The translations under genes and the position numbers were made by a program. A DNA stretch of 64,000 bases from Allodiplogaster sudhausi. Its lineage: Eukaryota > Nematoda > Chromadorea > Rhabditida > Diplogasteridae. Shown here in pieces: positions 1 through 27,108 of the stretch (position 1 is its first letter; every line of letters begins with the position of its first letter). Location of the stretch: assembly GCA_945643635.1 (NCBI GenBank), contig CALZFC010000009.1, positions 3,967,001-4,031,000 of the forward strand, read 5' to 3'. The notes below the pieces were generated by a model. It made no database searches and had not been told where the DNA came from. It saw only the letters and a list, made by a program, of their open reading frames with translations.

Positions 1-13170
<13,170 letters not shown>

Positions 13171-13176
13171 CTGAAG
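13171..13176 (-). promoter_or_regulatory. Candidate trans-splice acceptor upstream of the CtBP ATG
   Basis: Minus-strand CTTCTGCTTCAG ends at 13171, 13 bases before the ATG at 13157. A pyrimidine-rich acceptor with no visible upstream exon so close to the start fits spliced-leader addition in nematodes. An ordinary cis intron in the 5' UTR is the alternative. Confidence 0.4.
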
Positions 13177-16100
13177 CAGAAGATCATGCAGAGACAGCGA
13201 GAGAGTGAGGAGAAGCGAGAGAAGCAGACTAGGCAGAGACAGGGAGAGAGCGAGGAGAAGCGAGACAGGCAGACAAAGCATAAGCAGTTATCATGCATGC
13301 TCAAGCGAAAAGTTAAATCGAAATAATAGAAGCGATCGGCGGGATAAGCTGCAGCATTTGGCTAAGAAAGGGCTGAATACGCCCCTCTTCTTCGAATTCT
13401 CATAATGTTTGACTTGAAAGATCACTTAGACTTATCAGTCATTTAGTCGTTTCCTAGATTTATGTTCTCATCTGAACCGAGGCGCATTCTTCTCTTTCAT
13501 ACGCGACAAAAGCACTTGCGTAATCCGGGCAACAATTACATTGTACACAATAGCAGAAAGAGAGGCTAACGAATGCCGTATCAGCCAATGCATGGAGCCC
13601 CTGAGGCAGGTCTCGAGGAAGAAGCAAACTTAACTGGAGTCCTCTCGTCACCGGAACTTGCGCAAGCAACAATTCAAAGTCGCGTGCCATCTCTGGATGC
13701 TGTTTTGTTACCGGAAGAGAGACGACGAGTTAAGACAATGCAACTTATCACTGGGCCAGCCGGATCTGCTGACGCAATTACTCATGTGGAGTGAGGTTAC
13801 AGAGACCAGAAGACAGATAGAATAAAGAGAGAGATGAGAGAGTGGAAAGAGAGAAAGGCCAGAGAGGGCGGGAGGGGAAGCGATGAATGGGAAAGAAAGG
13901 TAGCGAAGCGAAGGGAGTAGCAAAGGGCAAAATGCACATCTTATCACATGGTCTTGTTTGGTGTAACACCTTTTGTTATTGGAGAAAAAAAAAGTTATGG
14001 TGTATTGGTCTAAAAAGAAAGTGACACCGTGAACCGGGGAGGAAGGCAGTCGTGATTAGTGTCAAGGATGAAGAGTGCGAAAGGCATCTTCTGCCCCTTT
14101 CAGCTCTTCCACTCTTTTATTACATTCGCCTCTTCTCCCTCCTCTCCCCGTCCTCACTCTCTTCAAGGAAGTAGTGTCATACCAGAAGCCACTGGAGCAG
14201 CCATCTCCGTGGCTTCTCCCTCTACCTCCACATTCTCTCTCTCCCCCTCTCTCTCTTTATCTCTCTCTCTTTCCCTCTCTCATGTCTACAACTCGCCATT
14301 CGGATTTCAATGCCTAATGAAGAAGGCGCAAAGGATGACTCCAAGAAAATGTAGAGAGAAGCCCTCCGGCGAGGACATAGACAATATTGTTGCATCTCGC
14401 GCTACATACTTGATGGGAGCGGAAGAAGCAGCGGATGAGCTTGATACGGAGCACATCTGGTAATGGAATCCATAGGGAAGGAAGAGAAGGAAGAGAGATA
14501 CAAGGCCAGCCAAGCACAGGAAGCCATTCTGGACTACTTCATCGTCATTTGGAGGTGTGGAATGGAAGCGACTCCTCACAGGAAACACTGGGCACGGCAA
14601 AGGACAACGAGGAACATCTAGTCATCACAAAAAGGATAAAGCGTGATAACAGAGGGAGACTGAGGGGGGGGGGGGTGAGGAGTGCCAGGGGTGCATGGCT
14701 ATTGGAGTGCAAGGCTATTGCACACGGGTCGTTGGTGCCTCTGCCAGCATTCCCCTCCAGGCATGATAAGCTGAACCGGCTGCCTTCCCCTCTCAATAAT
14801 CTGGATCATTCTGCGTCTGAGCGGATACCATGCCCTGATTACACGGAGCTGGTGGAGGGAGGAAGAGGATTGGAAGGAGGCATGAGGGAGGCTCTCGCTT
14901 GGAAGTGGACTCAGCGCTTCTCATCCATAGATGTTTGTAGGGTGGAAGATATCTCTTCTATAAAAGGAGTAAGCCAAGTTCAAAAGAGGAATGAACTGGC
15001 CGTCGCCCCCTCCTTCATCATTTGACCCTCCTCTAACGGTCGTCCCTCCCCTTCGCTCTCCCTCCACTTTAGCTTCCGCCGCATTCAGCGAGTAGTCGCA
15101 TTCTATTCTCTCTCATGGCATCTTAAGCCAATCCGACCGGAGCTGCTCGCCTCTTCAAACCCAATTTCTGTCGTGTCTTCACTCGTCCTCTTCTCTTGGC
15201 AGCCAGGCCATGGCAGCTCAAGCACTGCGGCCGGCGACAACCCCGAGTAGTTCAGACCGGAAGAGGAGGGAGAGGCCGAGCATCTTCCGCTCTCTCTCCT
15301 TCTTCTCTCCTGACTCCCGACACATCGACGAGCCCGCCACTGGTAATGTAATCAGAGACGGCGGCCTTGCCATGCCCTGCGGGCTATTACCAAGAGAGGA
15401 AGGCACAGCCAAGGGTGCTGTCACTCTGCCAGCCCAGCCCCCTCTCTGCCAATTCGCTCCCACCCACCATGCACATTCCTATGCTCTCCAGCATTCAACA
15501 GGGGCTACCGTAGTCGACCAAAAATGGTAGGCGGAATGAAAGAAGCATTCAAGACTGGCATAAATACTTCGCGTTAATCTATGTATGTCATTTGGAAAGA
15601 AAACATTTCGAACTTTACCCGATCACGGAAGTAAAATTTCCTTTCAGTTGCAAGTTCTGGAATAATAGCTCCGGTAAACAACTCGCACTCCATTGTAAGT
15701 AAAATAAAAGGCGATTGAAAGGCGATTAAATGAAAAGCACGGGAACAATATCCACTTGGATGCGTCGGCATTACGACAGGGATTAGACAGCTTGGACTCT
15801 CCTCATGAAGTCGCTGGCAGCAACGACAGCCTTGTCGCTTCCGGTGGACCTTTCATTAACAGCCGCGCCGTTTGAAGCTCCAGAGGCCGCCGCTGTCTTA
15901 TCTCCCCTCTGCCATCAGTTAATTGGTCCCTCCTGCCAGATGAGAGATACTACCAGCGCCTTCCATGGTCTTCTGCCTCAGCGCATTCAAGAAGGTAGCG
16001 AACCACGCACATCCTCATGTCTAATGAATAAGAGAGAAGCAGTCAATAACGAGGCAGAGAAGGAGAGAAAGTAAGAACGATGAAAGAGGAAGTTGCGGAA

Positions 16101-17312
16101 TATCACAAATTGGCAAATGGAACACGCAAACAATGAAAGAAGCATATAAGCAGCGGAGAAGAAATGAAGCATTCAACTAAGAATCTTACATTTAAAGGCC
16201 GGAAACGTCCACTTTGGCCAAGGAGACAAGGGCCGGGTCTGGAGCAAGAAGTAAGCGGCGATTTACCGAGAGATGCGCCTTCCAGGCTCATTATCCGGGA
16301 AAGATCGCGGGGAAGTCCTCTTCCTCTGGCTCCGTTGCTCTCGCCCCTCTCACTTCCGACAGCTCAGGCCACTTGGCTGTTCTGTCGCCTTGAAGCTGCA
16401 TTGGCGCTCACCAATTACTCGAGTAAAGAGATGGCAGGTTTAAGAGGAGGAAGAGACCTCAGGCCATGTCTACAAAGAGACTTCCACTGCCAGAGCGACA
16501 GCTGTCTCTTCCAGAGGGCTGCCTCGGCCACTTGCAACTCTCGCTCACCAAACTGGGCCCACTTTCCACTGGTCTTCGACGCACTATTATTGTTGCAGGC
16601 TATGAAGAGATTGACTGGTTGGATAGGTTCACTGATCAAGTCGTTAAAGTTTCAGAGAGAGTGAGGGAGAGAGAGGGAGAGAGAGAGGGAGTGGGAAAGA
16701 GAGCTGAGCATGTTTTCGCTTCGATGGTTGTTGCCTTGGCGGGCGGGCAGCTGGGATGGGCTGGCTCGTCTCCTGACATGCGAGAAGATGCGCCTGCCTG
16801 GGGGTGTCGACACCAATTAGAGATTACCACTTGCATGCCCAGCTTGACCTGCCAGCCTCGGATATGCTGCTTATCTCCTCCTCTCCTTGCGGGCAGCCAA
16901 GAGAGCAGCCTCCCCCTTTCATCTCTGGTATCCGCTTCCGTGTAATCCGAGCAGTCATCAGACTCCTCTCTCATCGCTGTACAGCCAAGAAGGCTTCAAG
17001 AGTTACGCGCAGTGCTTTCATTAAAAAGGACAACGAAAAGCAAGCGAATTCAGACTCTAACATTCTTCAGCAACTTCCGGCATTATGTCGTCAGCATGGA
17101 TAGAGAGGAGAGACAAAGGCAGAGAAGATGAGAGGTAACGAGGAGTTGCAATGAGCTCAACGAAGTGTTCCCATCTCTGCGGAATCGGAAGCCCTTCTAC
17201 AATGCTTTGAATGGCTTGATTGCAGGACGGAGGAGAAGAGAGCATGAGAAAAAGAGAGAGTGAGAAAGTGATGAGGGAGCGGTGGAATGAAGTAGACAGC
17301 GCAAGAGTGAAA

Positions 17313-17455
17313 GAATGAGGAAAGATAGAGAGCGCGAGAGACAGAGAGAAAGAGAGAGAAAGAGAAAGAAAGAAAGAGAGAGAGAGAGACCGAGACAGAG
17401 AGAGAGCCAGAGAGGGCGAGAGAGAAAGAGAGAAAGAGAGAAAGAGGGAGAGAAG
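17313..17455. repeat. Compound GA/GAAA/GAGACC low-complexity array
   Basis: About 140 purine-rich bases, mostly GA units with AAA and CC interruptions. A second compound array of GAGAGACC units lies at 17781-17910. Confidence 0.9.
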
Positions 17456-20400
17456 GTAAGTGTGCACAGAAGCAACCCGCTTACTCCCCTCTCAGCCATA
17501 GGATGAGCGCACGGATAAACAGCAAGATACCATGACTCAAAGGCCAAATAGCGGACATACACTTTTATTAGAACAAAAGAAAGTTGAAGCGTCACATTTT
17601 GATGCCGAACATGAAGAATCAAAAGCATTGGAGAGACAAACTCGCTTGACGCATTTAACGCTTCCCTTTAGTAACAGTGGCTTATCCAGAGAAAGAGACA
17701 GATAAAAGATAACTTGCAGGAGAAGGGAGAATTGAGAATGTGCTTGTGATGCGAGAAGAAATTGGCAGGCTGCCTGGAAAAGAGAGAGAAAGAGAGAGAG
17801 AGAGAGAGACCGAGAGAGAGACCGAGAGAGAGAGAGAGAGACCGAGAGAGAGAGACCGAGAGGGAGAGAGATAGAGCGAGAGAGAGAGAGAGAGAGAAAG
17901 AAAGAGAACCCTCCCCTCCCCGCGTGGTCAACGTCTCTTGCGACCTCTTCCTGCTCAGCGGTTTCCCCTCCAATTGAAGCGCGAGCAGATTAGCTCCGGA
18001 GCGTTGACGGTTGAGATTCCCCTGGAAGAATGTGAATGGCAGATGAATAGCTCGATTAGACCAGCGAGGCCTAAGGAGGGAGAGAAGCCGCGAAGAAGAC
18101 TCCCGCAGGCAGCCTCTGCTGGCGTCTCCTCACACCTCCGACTCTGGCCTGTCTTATGCCTCCACCTTAGTCACCCCTGTTTCCCCTCCTCTCACACTCT
18201 CTTCCTTGGTACTCTGCAGAGTGACGCTGCCAGAGATACCGGAGCACTTCCGCCCTCGTACTTGAGTAGAGCCACACGTCCTTCTGCCTCTCATTAATCG
18301 CATACACTCCACTTGCTGCTGCTCACTTCGACATTTGTTGTCCTAATATGCGGAATCGGAAGTTCAGAAGAAAGTGTTGTCAGAACTGATGAGTAATCAG
18401 GCATGAGCATCCTCTTTATTCATACACACTCGAGCAAGAGAGCGACACGTGAAGAGTGCTGTTAGATCTGCTCGGTAGCTTCTGAGAAGACTCTCGAGTG
18501 GCAGGCATCAAGTACCTTGTTGACCGCAGCGTGCATTGCAACATATCAGAATGGCCACGCACATCTTCAAGGCTAATTAGGGGGGACGGTAGTTGAGGCT
18601 AAGAGCATAGAGATCGAGACGGATAGCGACGAATACAAACGAAAAGAAAGAGAGGAAAAGAGATTCAAAAAAGTAGAAAACATAGCGCGAAAGATTGAAA
18701 GCGAGTATATCAAAAAGGCCGGCGGCGTGAGATATCAAGGAAGTCCTCCTCTTTCCCCACTTTCTTTCTATTAATTAATCAACTGCGCTCATGCTTATTA
18801 GCCGCCACAATAGTTGTACCAGAAGTGATGGAAGAGGCAGAGGAAAGGGGAGGAGAATAGAGGAGTGAAGAGATAGTGAGCGAGAGACATAGGGAGAGAG
18901 TGTGGGCACACTGCGGAGTGAGAGGGAGATGAAGAGAAGAGAGAAAGTCCTTGGATGGCTTCCGCCAAGAAGAATGCGTACACCGACGATTTCATTAAAT
19001 GGGTGCGGCGAGGTGGCTGGCCGGGGCATATGCTGGGAGAAGAGGCGGTTGATTGGTTAGGATCCGCAGTTGTTCGACTTCTCATGTCTCTTTCACATAA
19101 CTTGCCGCCTGCCCAGTTTGCAATGACCAAGTTGCGCATACTAATGTCTGCGTGATACAGTAGTCGGGGGATCTTGAACAGTCTTTTCGACGACGCGAGC
19201 CAATCGTGAATGAATGAATAACAAATGTTGAAAAGGCAAAGAGAGGAGCGGATGAGAGTGAAATTGGAGTCGAGAAACGCGTGCCTTGCTCGTGACGGAA
19301 GAATGCTTGCAAAAAGAAAGCAAGAACACGGATACAGTTCAATCTTCTGCCCCTTTATCTACATAATCCCCTTCATTGGCAAGCAATCGTTGGCTTAACC
19401 ACTGCCACTCAGAGCAGCCTACAAATACTATAAGCCGTCGTTAGTGTCTTCAGAAGGCAAAATATGACAGCAACAAATCAACATTGCAGATTACCGCTGA
19501 AGGGATCCGCTGAAAAGGTACCCAGAGGCCAGTCAAAGCCCCGTAGCTGAGGTCTCGAGCTACTGGAGTGTATGGTGGAAGAGGGGATGGAGAATAGGAT
19601 AGGATGAGGATAGGCTGAGTTCACTCGGGAGTGGTGATGGGGAGGACAAGAGGGAGAGGGAGGAGGGAGAGAGGCAACCACCAGAGACTGGCTGACTCTC
19701 TTGGAAGAAGAAGCAAGCCCGCCCCAGTCCCCCAGACTAGACGGGAGAGAACTGACATACGATCAGATCCAGGTTCATGTGTAAAAGCGCGCCAAGCATT
19801 CGCTGGCTGGCTCCTCCTGCCAGTCCCTTCTCCTCCAATCTACAGGGCGGAAGACAAACCAACCACTCACCGAGCTCCATTCATTCAATCTGTGGTCATT
19901 GGCCTCATGGAGTATCTATCATTAAACAAGGTCCAAAGCTAAATAAGGAGTAGAGGATGAATGGTAAAGCTATGGATGGAGCCTGTTCTCCTGCACTTCA
20001 AAAATGCATGACTTATTAAAAATTATATCAATATTTAAAATAAATAAGTGTTTCCGTGGAGGTGGCATCGAGGGAGCACTTAAAGTTGAATGGTTGACTA
20101 AATTAATTAGCTTTTGAATGTCTTCTAAGCAGAACACTTGATTATAAAAGACAAATACTAAAGTATCTCCAATGACTCTTTAAGGACTGTGTATTGCTAC
20201 GGTTGATTAATTATTGCGTTAGACTCTTCCATTTATTGCGTCACCTGAAAATTGGCTGGAAAACAGAGCAAGCTCATCATTAGGATTTTGCAAAAAAACA
20301 ACTAAAAAGTAACAAGTGTTCGTTCTAACCTTTTGCGAATAACAAAAACCAGAATCTTTCAAGTGCCTCTCAATTATTCATCATGTTCGCGACATTAATA

Positions 20401-21183
20401 TGCACAATTTGCGGGCATCTTAGCTGCTCTCTTCTCGGCCGTCGCTCTACTCTGCCAGTTATCCAAGGACAACTGTCATCGCCAGGTAATTTGAAACTAT
20501 TTGGCAACTCTTGGGATGGCGGATCCGTCCCTCCACTGCTGTCCGCTTTACCCTCTACATTCCTTTTTCTGCTTCTTCTAATATTGAAACGAACCATTTC
20601 ATGTCTCAGCGTCTCTTTAATTTGATGACGCTCTTGTTAAAATAAATAAATAAATAAGAAAAACCTGTTGCGTTTTCAAGAAGATGGCGAAGCTGAGTGT
20701 GCGATGCCTTGTGATTAGATTGATGTCTCCCTCCTGTAATTTTACTATTGTTGTAAAGGAATTGTCAAAATGCATAGAAAACTGAAATAACTGCTTAATT
20801 ACGCGAAAAAAAAATGATACGGCCGTGGCTTTTCCAGGGCTGTCCGAGCAAGGAAGGCAACAAGAAACAAAGATCAAGCAGGCAGTCTGATACATCTCTT
20901 TCTCATTTTCTCTCTTACTCTGTCACACTCTCTACTTCTCGTACTCTTTCACTTCTCTCATTACTCCCATCTCTCTCGATCCCTTTTAACCTGGAACGCA
21001 AGTCTTTTCTTGTCTCTTGCTCTCTTTCTTATCACTTCATTCCCGGCTTCCTCCTTCACTCTTCAATACAGAGTGGCCAAGCATTTTTACTTACTGAGAG
21101 TAGAGCGCCGACACCAGAGCAAGTCAGCCAAAAAGTGAAAGTGACCAATGAGAGAGCGCGAGGAAGTAAGAGTGCGTGGGAGG

Positions 21184-21228
<45 letters not shown>

Positions 21229-21390
21229 GATTGTGACTGAGCTTGTGCGCAATGCATCATGAGTGGAGGGAGATGACGCGAGAATAATAGCGGCCGCCAC
21301 ACCACAGTTTAGGCTAGTGGCCGCTGGCGTCAAGAAGGAGTGAAGGGCGGGGAGAGGAGGCGAGGACATGGGGAGAGAGTGAAGGCGAAG

Positions 21391-21434
21391 GAGAGACAGA
21401 GAGAGAGAGAGCACGAGAGAGAGAATGAGAGAAT

Positions 21435-21480
<46 letters not shown>
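21391..21480. repeat. (GA)n microsatellite
   Basis: GA array with two GAATGA interruptions. A shorter perfect GA array lies at 21187-21227. Confidence 0.93.
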
Positions 21481-21482
<2 letters not shown>

Positions 21483-24239
21483 CCAGCACTCTTCTAAGGG
21501 TCTTCTATTAATCCGCCATACAATCTGGCTGTATGGACGAGCGTGAACAGAACAAACCTCTCACTCATTTTTTTCTCTCTCTCTCTCTCTAGCTTTCTTT
21601 TGTGTCTCTTCTACAGTTCTTTAAACATTCCCCCTTACTCGACCCTTCGTCTCTCTCTCTCTCTCTGTGTCTTTTTCTCTCTCTCTTTCTTTCTCTTTCC
21701 CCCTCTCTCTCTCTCTCGAAACAGAGTTTAAGAAGAAGAAGAAGAAGGAGAACCGGCTGCTCTGCCTGCAGCTGCCTCATGTCCAACAACTCGCGCATTC
21801 CCTCAGGCATCATCATGTGGGAGAAGTCGCAAAAAAAGTGAGAGTGAGATTTTCCTTTCTCAACCACCGCTCCATATGCGTCTCTCGATCTCTCATTCTC
21901 GTTCTCTCCCCTTCTCTCACTCTTTTCCTGTTTCCTCTCATCTTTCTCTATTGCCAGCTGTTTACCACTTAGTAGCGAACGGACAGTGTAGACTGAAGCC
22001 GATCGTTTCCTTTTTTGTTACAATCACTGTCACTCATGTTGAAAACTTAGCAAGAAAACTCATGGCCAGGAACTGCAAGGACAGCGCATGGACAAGCAAA
22101 TACCGGCCAATTTTGAAGATATGAGGACGGAAATGGATTAAATTTTGAAACCAGATTGCACGAGGACACAGTAGACAAAGAGTGATAGAGAGAAGCGAAG
22201 GAGAGTTACAAACGGGCGACAGTTCCACTCAGAGGACACGAGCAGTGGCAGCTATAGGTTAATGTGTCAAATAGATACACGGAACTGGAGAGGGCAGACA
22301 ACAGAAGGGAGGCGAAGAGGGGAGAGAAGGACACCGACTGGCCGGGCTGACCATGGGGGTCGGCTCGCACCACTAAGCCGAGCATTGCGCAGCCACGCCA
22401 GCAGTTAGCAGAGCGAAAGTGAAAGTGAACGAGGGCGAGAGTTGTAAGAGAGAGAGATGGTATGACGATGAGGGAAATGGTAACATGAAGAAAGAGGGTA
22501 GCAGAGAATGAGAGAAGTTGACACGAGGTGAGGGTGAAGGAGGCGAGTTCTCCTGCGCCATGTGAAACGTCTGGTTGAAGGTGATGGTGGGTAGGAGAAG
22601 TACAGAAAGAGAGAGGGAGAGAGGGAGAGAGAGAGAGAGAGAGAGAGGAGAAAGAGGGTGAGAAGGACACGATGCTTTTGTTCCGTGCGCGCGCATCAAT
22701 GAGGACGTTTTGAGAAGGTGCACCGCGCGAATCGAGCAGTTGAGAGGAGAGAAAAGAGGAGCCCTTGAGGGTGTCCGAAGCTATCGATGCACAGCATGTT
22801 AAGCAGCGGAAGTTAGACACACTGCGAGCAAGCTCCAGTCAAGGGATCCAACAATGCTATGAAACTCAGTCTACCATTTCTAATAAGAAATAATAGAACA
22901 ACAGTGCTTACATACAATCACATATTCGAATAAATTTTAACTTAAAACACTCTGTAAGAATAATAATATGACTCCGAACAAAACTTGTTAGGAACGAACA
23001 ACTACCAGGTGGAATCGATTAAATTAGACATGATTACAAATTTGGTGGAAAGTATGTAGCAAAACACAGACAAAGAAAATGAATTGGCAGCCAAGTAGCG
23101 ACTGGTGAAGAGTGAAAGCAGAGGAAATGAGAGTGCACGTGTAGGAGAGGGGAAGGAAAGAGAAAGGCGAGATGCTGAGCAAGGCATGCAGGACTCCCGC
23201 TGCGCATGCTACTTTTCCATGGCGGGAAGCTCCAATCTCCCCTCCACCTTCTCATCCGATGATCATTCGATTGCCTCATTCACCCTCCTCTCCCTCCTCA
23301 TCTCCCTCTCCTTTCTCTATCTCTCCTCTCACTCTCGTTTTTTTCTCTCTCTCTCTCCCACCTCTTACTCTCGTTCTTTATCTCTCTCTCTCTCCCCGTA
23401 CGGCCCACTTCTTTCCTCCAGCATTTTCTCCCATTCAGTGAAAGAATCTGCTGACAGTCACCATCTACCTTTCTGGTTTATTTCTTAGCCCATTCACTTG
23501 TTCCTCACTTACTTTCCCAGATAATCATTTCCTAGTAGTTTATGTGTTTTTTTTCTGACGCAATACTTTGTGAATCATAATTTATAAATAGTTGTAAACG
23601 ATACATGAGAGAGAGCCAAAGAAGTTGAAAAAGGTTAAAATGATAAATGTGTGATGGCAGAGAGGGAAAGGTGGACCTGCGAGTGATGCCTTCTCGTCAA
23701 TTCCATGTCATCTGCCACTCATTCTGCCACTGAGTGGATACCACTCACAACTGACAATTGGCTCTGCGATCACAACTTATTTGCTTCACCAATATCAATT
23801 GTCGTCTCTTCTTTGTCTACTTTATTCTTAACATTTTACAGCTCCAAAATCTTGATATGTTGTTCAAGGACAGAATATACAGTGAAATAAATACAAGGAT
23901 TTTGATTGTTGACAATTGCAACACTGCTCATTCTCAAACTACATAACAGCGTGGGTAATAATTACAAATGACCCTCTTCGTTCACAGCCCCTATCTGATT
24001 GTTGAAGCACAGGGTAAAGCACGAGCAGTTTGTATACACTGCTTACGTGGACGATGAATCGTGCAAAGAATGATCAGCCCAGCTCTCATCGATGTCTGCC
24101 TTTCCTAAACGTATTGGAGCATTTCTTTCCATGAAAATATTGAACAAAGACTATCTGAATAATACCTGAATAGGCTCAACACCAATGCTGATAAATATTC
24201 ATCATATATTTATCAATGTGATATCATTCTCCTGATTGT

Positions 24240-25326
24240 TTAGAATGCTGAAAAGAAATGCGCAATTGCAAGTATGTACTTGGCGTTGAAGACAATTGCA
24301 GCAACGTCATCGACGAAGTTGCCAAGCCCTTCCCCTGTGATCGCGCTGCTTCGTCTGCAGCAGATGGTGTGGCGAAGCCTCTCGAGGCCGAGGATCTGCA
24401 AGGAGAAGGCTACGACATTTCAGAATTCCCCGCTCTCCTCAACGCACACTATTTATTTCCGTGTTCGTCTTCTCCTGCGGCAGATCGGTCTTGTTCATGA
24501 GAAGGATGATTGGAGTCTCCAGTGGGACAATCTGTGGCCTAACAAAAGTCGTTAGCAAAATATAAAAGTTAAACTTTAAAAAAACGCATTTTCCGAGTTT
24601 ATGTAATGGATGTACATATGTATGTTGCACGTTTTACAATGTTCCTTAAATTTATATGATAATTGCTTGTAATGATAATGGTGTTTTGTTTGGATCTGAC
24701 TGAAGAAGATTGAAGAGTTCGTCGCGACTCTCGTCAAGGCGAACTTGGTTTGCGACGTCGACGACATAGATGATGGCATCCGTGCGCTTCACGTACATCT
24801 GCAAGGCAAGCAACGAATTCAATGATATGCCGAATGGAGAAGTGCTACGTTTATAAATTAATTTAAAAACTAATTTATGAAGTTTTGCAGAAAAATTGAA
24901 TTGTTACAAAGAAATATAAAGCAAAAACAATTTTTAAAACACCTTCCAGAGCCACCGGCAATTCTCTTGTCCACTGACGTCCCAAAAGACGCACTGCTGC
25001 TTCTTGCCCATCGGAAGAGATGCCATCAACTGCAACACTTAATCTTCGTTGATCATTCAATTCATCTTGCATTCCCCACCTTGGAAATGTTGAATCCGAT
25101 GGTGGGTCCCGGATGGATTCCATCCGGCGACTGCTGCAAACTCTTCAGCACGGTCGACTTGCCAGCGTCGTCTAATCCGAGCATCACGACCTGTTGAAAG
25201 GAAAGCTGCGTACCCCTAACTTTATCGAGTGCTCGTCCCGACAGTTAAAACACGTGTGAATACATAGATTAATGAAACATGTACCTGATACGAGCTGTCC
25301 ATCAAGCTCGAGATCAACTGGCCCAT
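24240..25326 (-). CDS. ARF-like small GTPase, divergent (complete, 6 exons)
   Basis: Membrane-trafficking-type GTPase of the ARF/ARL family, 194 residues. Exons (minus): 25326-25285, 25190-25080, 25029-24943, 24798-24701, 24538-24448, 24395-24240; all phases agree. Gly2 follows Met1, so N-myristoylation is likely. Visible motifs are the P-loop GLDDAGKS (19-26), switch I PTIGF with T44, switch II WDVSGQ (67-72), NKTD (128-131) and SAIT (160-163). ARL4-type proteins share the GLD-AGK and FWDVxGQE wording, but I would not assign a subfamily. Switch II is unusual: DVSGQ instead of DVGGQ, and the conserved Arg-Pro-Leu-Trp region reads CRWLW. The C-terminus has a hydrophobic extension (ILAIAHFF). 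Start choice: first ATG after an acceptor-like site at 25354. Confidence 0.92.
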
Positions 25327-25353
25327 CCTTGATGTCGGTTGTTGCGAGCGTTC

Positions 25354-25360
25354 CTAAAAC
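25354..25360 (-). promoter_or_regulatory. Candidate trans-splice acceptor of the ARF-like gene
   Basis: Minus-strand CGTTTTAG|GAACGC puts an acceptor 27 bases upstream of the ATG at 25326, with no upstream coding exon visible. It could be a spliced-leader site or the end of a 5' UTR intron. Confidence 0.4.
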
Positions 25361-27108
25361 GATATTGCTAATGATAATGTTTTCAGCAGATAATTATGCT
25401 GACATCATTTAGGTACATCGTTAAATGAAAGCACATACATCTATGTATATAGTTCCTTAAAGAATACTAATTAAAATTGCGGATGTTAATGGATATTCGA
25501 GAAGTCATAGAAATGTGAAGTGCAGCATGAACCGTATTTTTTATTGCAATAAGAAAACACTGATTGAGAAGAGGAAAATTGGCACTTATCTTTCATATTA
25601 AAAAGGTAACAAAACTTTAAGAGTAAAATGATCGATCATGGCAGAAGTAAGAGAAATAATTGTATGCGCTGCAAGGACAGTTGCATTTGATATATTACTA
25701 AGATAAGATAATCCAACAAAAACAAAGGATATCGAAAAAAAAGGATGTTATGCTTATGTATATACCCAGGAGAAGAGTGAGGGAGTGAATGGTTGCCATA
25801 TAGAGGAAGAAAATAAAACAAATGGAAGGGATGGAAGAATAGAAAGAGCATGGCCATACTTTGAGAGTATGAGTTGCCCATGTGGAAAGAACGATAGCCT
25901 GGAAGCAGCCTCGCGGGAGTGCTAATGCTTGTCAGTTTCAGCACTATCACTCATGCCTCTCACTCTCTCTTTCTCTCTCTCTTTTTCTGTCTCTCTCTTT
26001 CTACAGCTCATTTGCATGCGCGGTCAGTACTGCCGTTTCATGAAACACTACCACTCGCCTCTCGCAGAAATTGCCTTTTGAAAGAAGGACCACATTATCA
26101 AAGAGCAAGAAGAAGGGATGGTGGACATCAACAAAGAGAAGAAAGAGAGGGATGAGAAATGAGAGAATGGGTGAAGACGACGCAGGCAGGGTCTGCATGA
26201 GAAATGCCTGGCTGTCAAGCCGAGCCATGGCCATCTCTCGAGGGACGGCGAGAGAGCAGAGAGAGAGAAAGGCGCCTCTCCTCATCCGATCCGACTCCTA
26301 CACCACATCCAACTCAGCTTCTTCTCTCTCCGCTCCAATCTCGCACCTCCCTCTACTGGTCCAACATTTACTCGAGTCCAGTCCAATCCTCTCCAGCCGG
26401 ATCCACCGAATTGAAGGGTCGAGAATCAACGGGACAGGCAGGGAGACTCCTTGCCCTGCGAGAAGATCACGACGCTCCGTCTCTTCCCCCGCCATCGCAG
26501 CCTCCCCCCACGCAACAAAATGGTTAGCCATGCCTTGAAAACTCTTTCCAGTCAACATTTCTATAATGGAAATACCCGAACCTTTCTTCAAGAGGGGTGG
26601 CAAAATAGGCAACCCATTGAAGTTGGCTAACTATGGAGTAGAGAAATCTAGAATGAAACAGCATTTAGTCTACTCTCCCTTAGGGAATGTGTTACTCATG
26701 CCTTTCGTATAGGAAATGCAGGTCCAGCAGGCGAACATGGCAGTCAAAATAAAACGAAACAGCGAACTAGTGAGAAGAGAAGTGTGAACGCATGATTTGC
26801 ATCGATATGCTTGAATTTCTTCATTAGAACGAATTTGACTTCCTCTTTAATTTCGCAGAAAGGGAAGTACATTCCTGCTAATGAGTTTATCAGCGTGCTA
26901 TTGATCTCATTAGTTACAGAAAACCTTGAGAATAAAGCGAAAATGTTCCAAAGATTCTTTGAGCACAATTGGACGGATAGCAAACAAACGGGAGTCAGCG
27001 CCGCCGTTAAATGCAAGAGACAAAGGGGAATGAAACAGATGAAAAAAGAGAATGAAAGGAATGGATAACCAAAGATAGATATTGGCAGATAGAGGGAGAG
27101 AGATAGAG

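Larger units (their letters stand above)
13177..24239. other. Long gene-poor interval with no supportable gene
   Basis: About 11 kb. Open frames of 60-196 codons occur (for example 14435-15025, 16164-16664, 15210-15530) but show no domain, no exon-like frame continuity and no codon signature, and many are microsatellite translations. GA/CT arrays sit at 14245-14280, 17313-17455, 17781-17910, 21187-21227, 21391-21480 and 22607-22655; (AAAT)n lies at 20638-20657 and a G-run at 14664-14676. Small exons could have been missed. Confidence 0.6.

Noticed and set aside
14435..15025. 196-codon plus-strand frame
   Set aside because: Composition follows local GA/GGAG richness, it crosses a G-run, and no domain or splice context supports it.
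16164..16664. 166-codon plus-strand frame
   Set aside because: No family resemblance and no start or splice context. Overlapping frames of similar quality exist on both strands.
17057..17628. Ser/Leu-rich frames suggesting membrane proteins
   Set aside because: These are translations of (CT)n arrays. The apparent hydrophobicity is an artefact, and the same holds for similar frames at 21-23 kb and 28.6-29.1 kb.
20383..20625. 80-codon frame with a hydrophobic start, possible secreted protein
   Set aside because: An equally long frame exists on the opposite strand and there is no other support.
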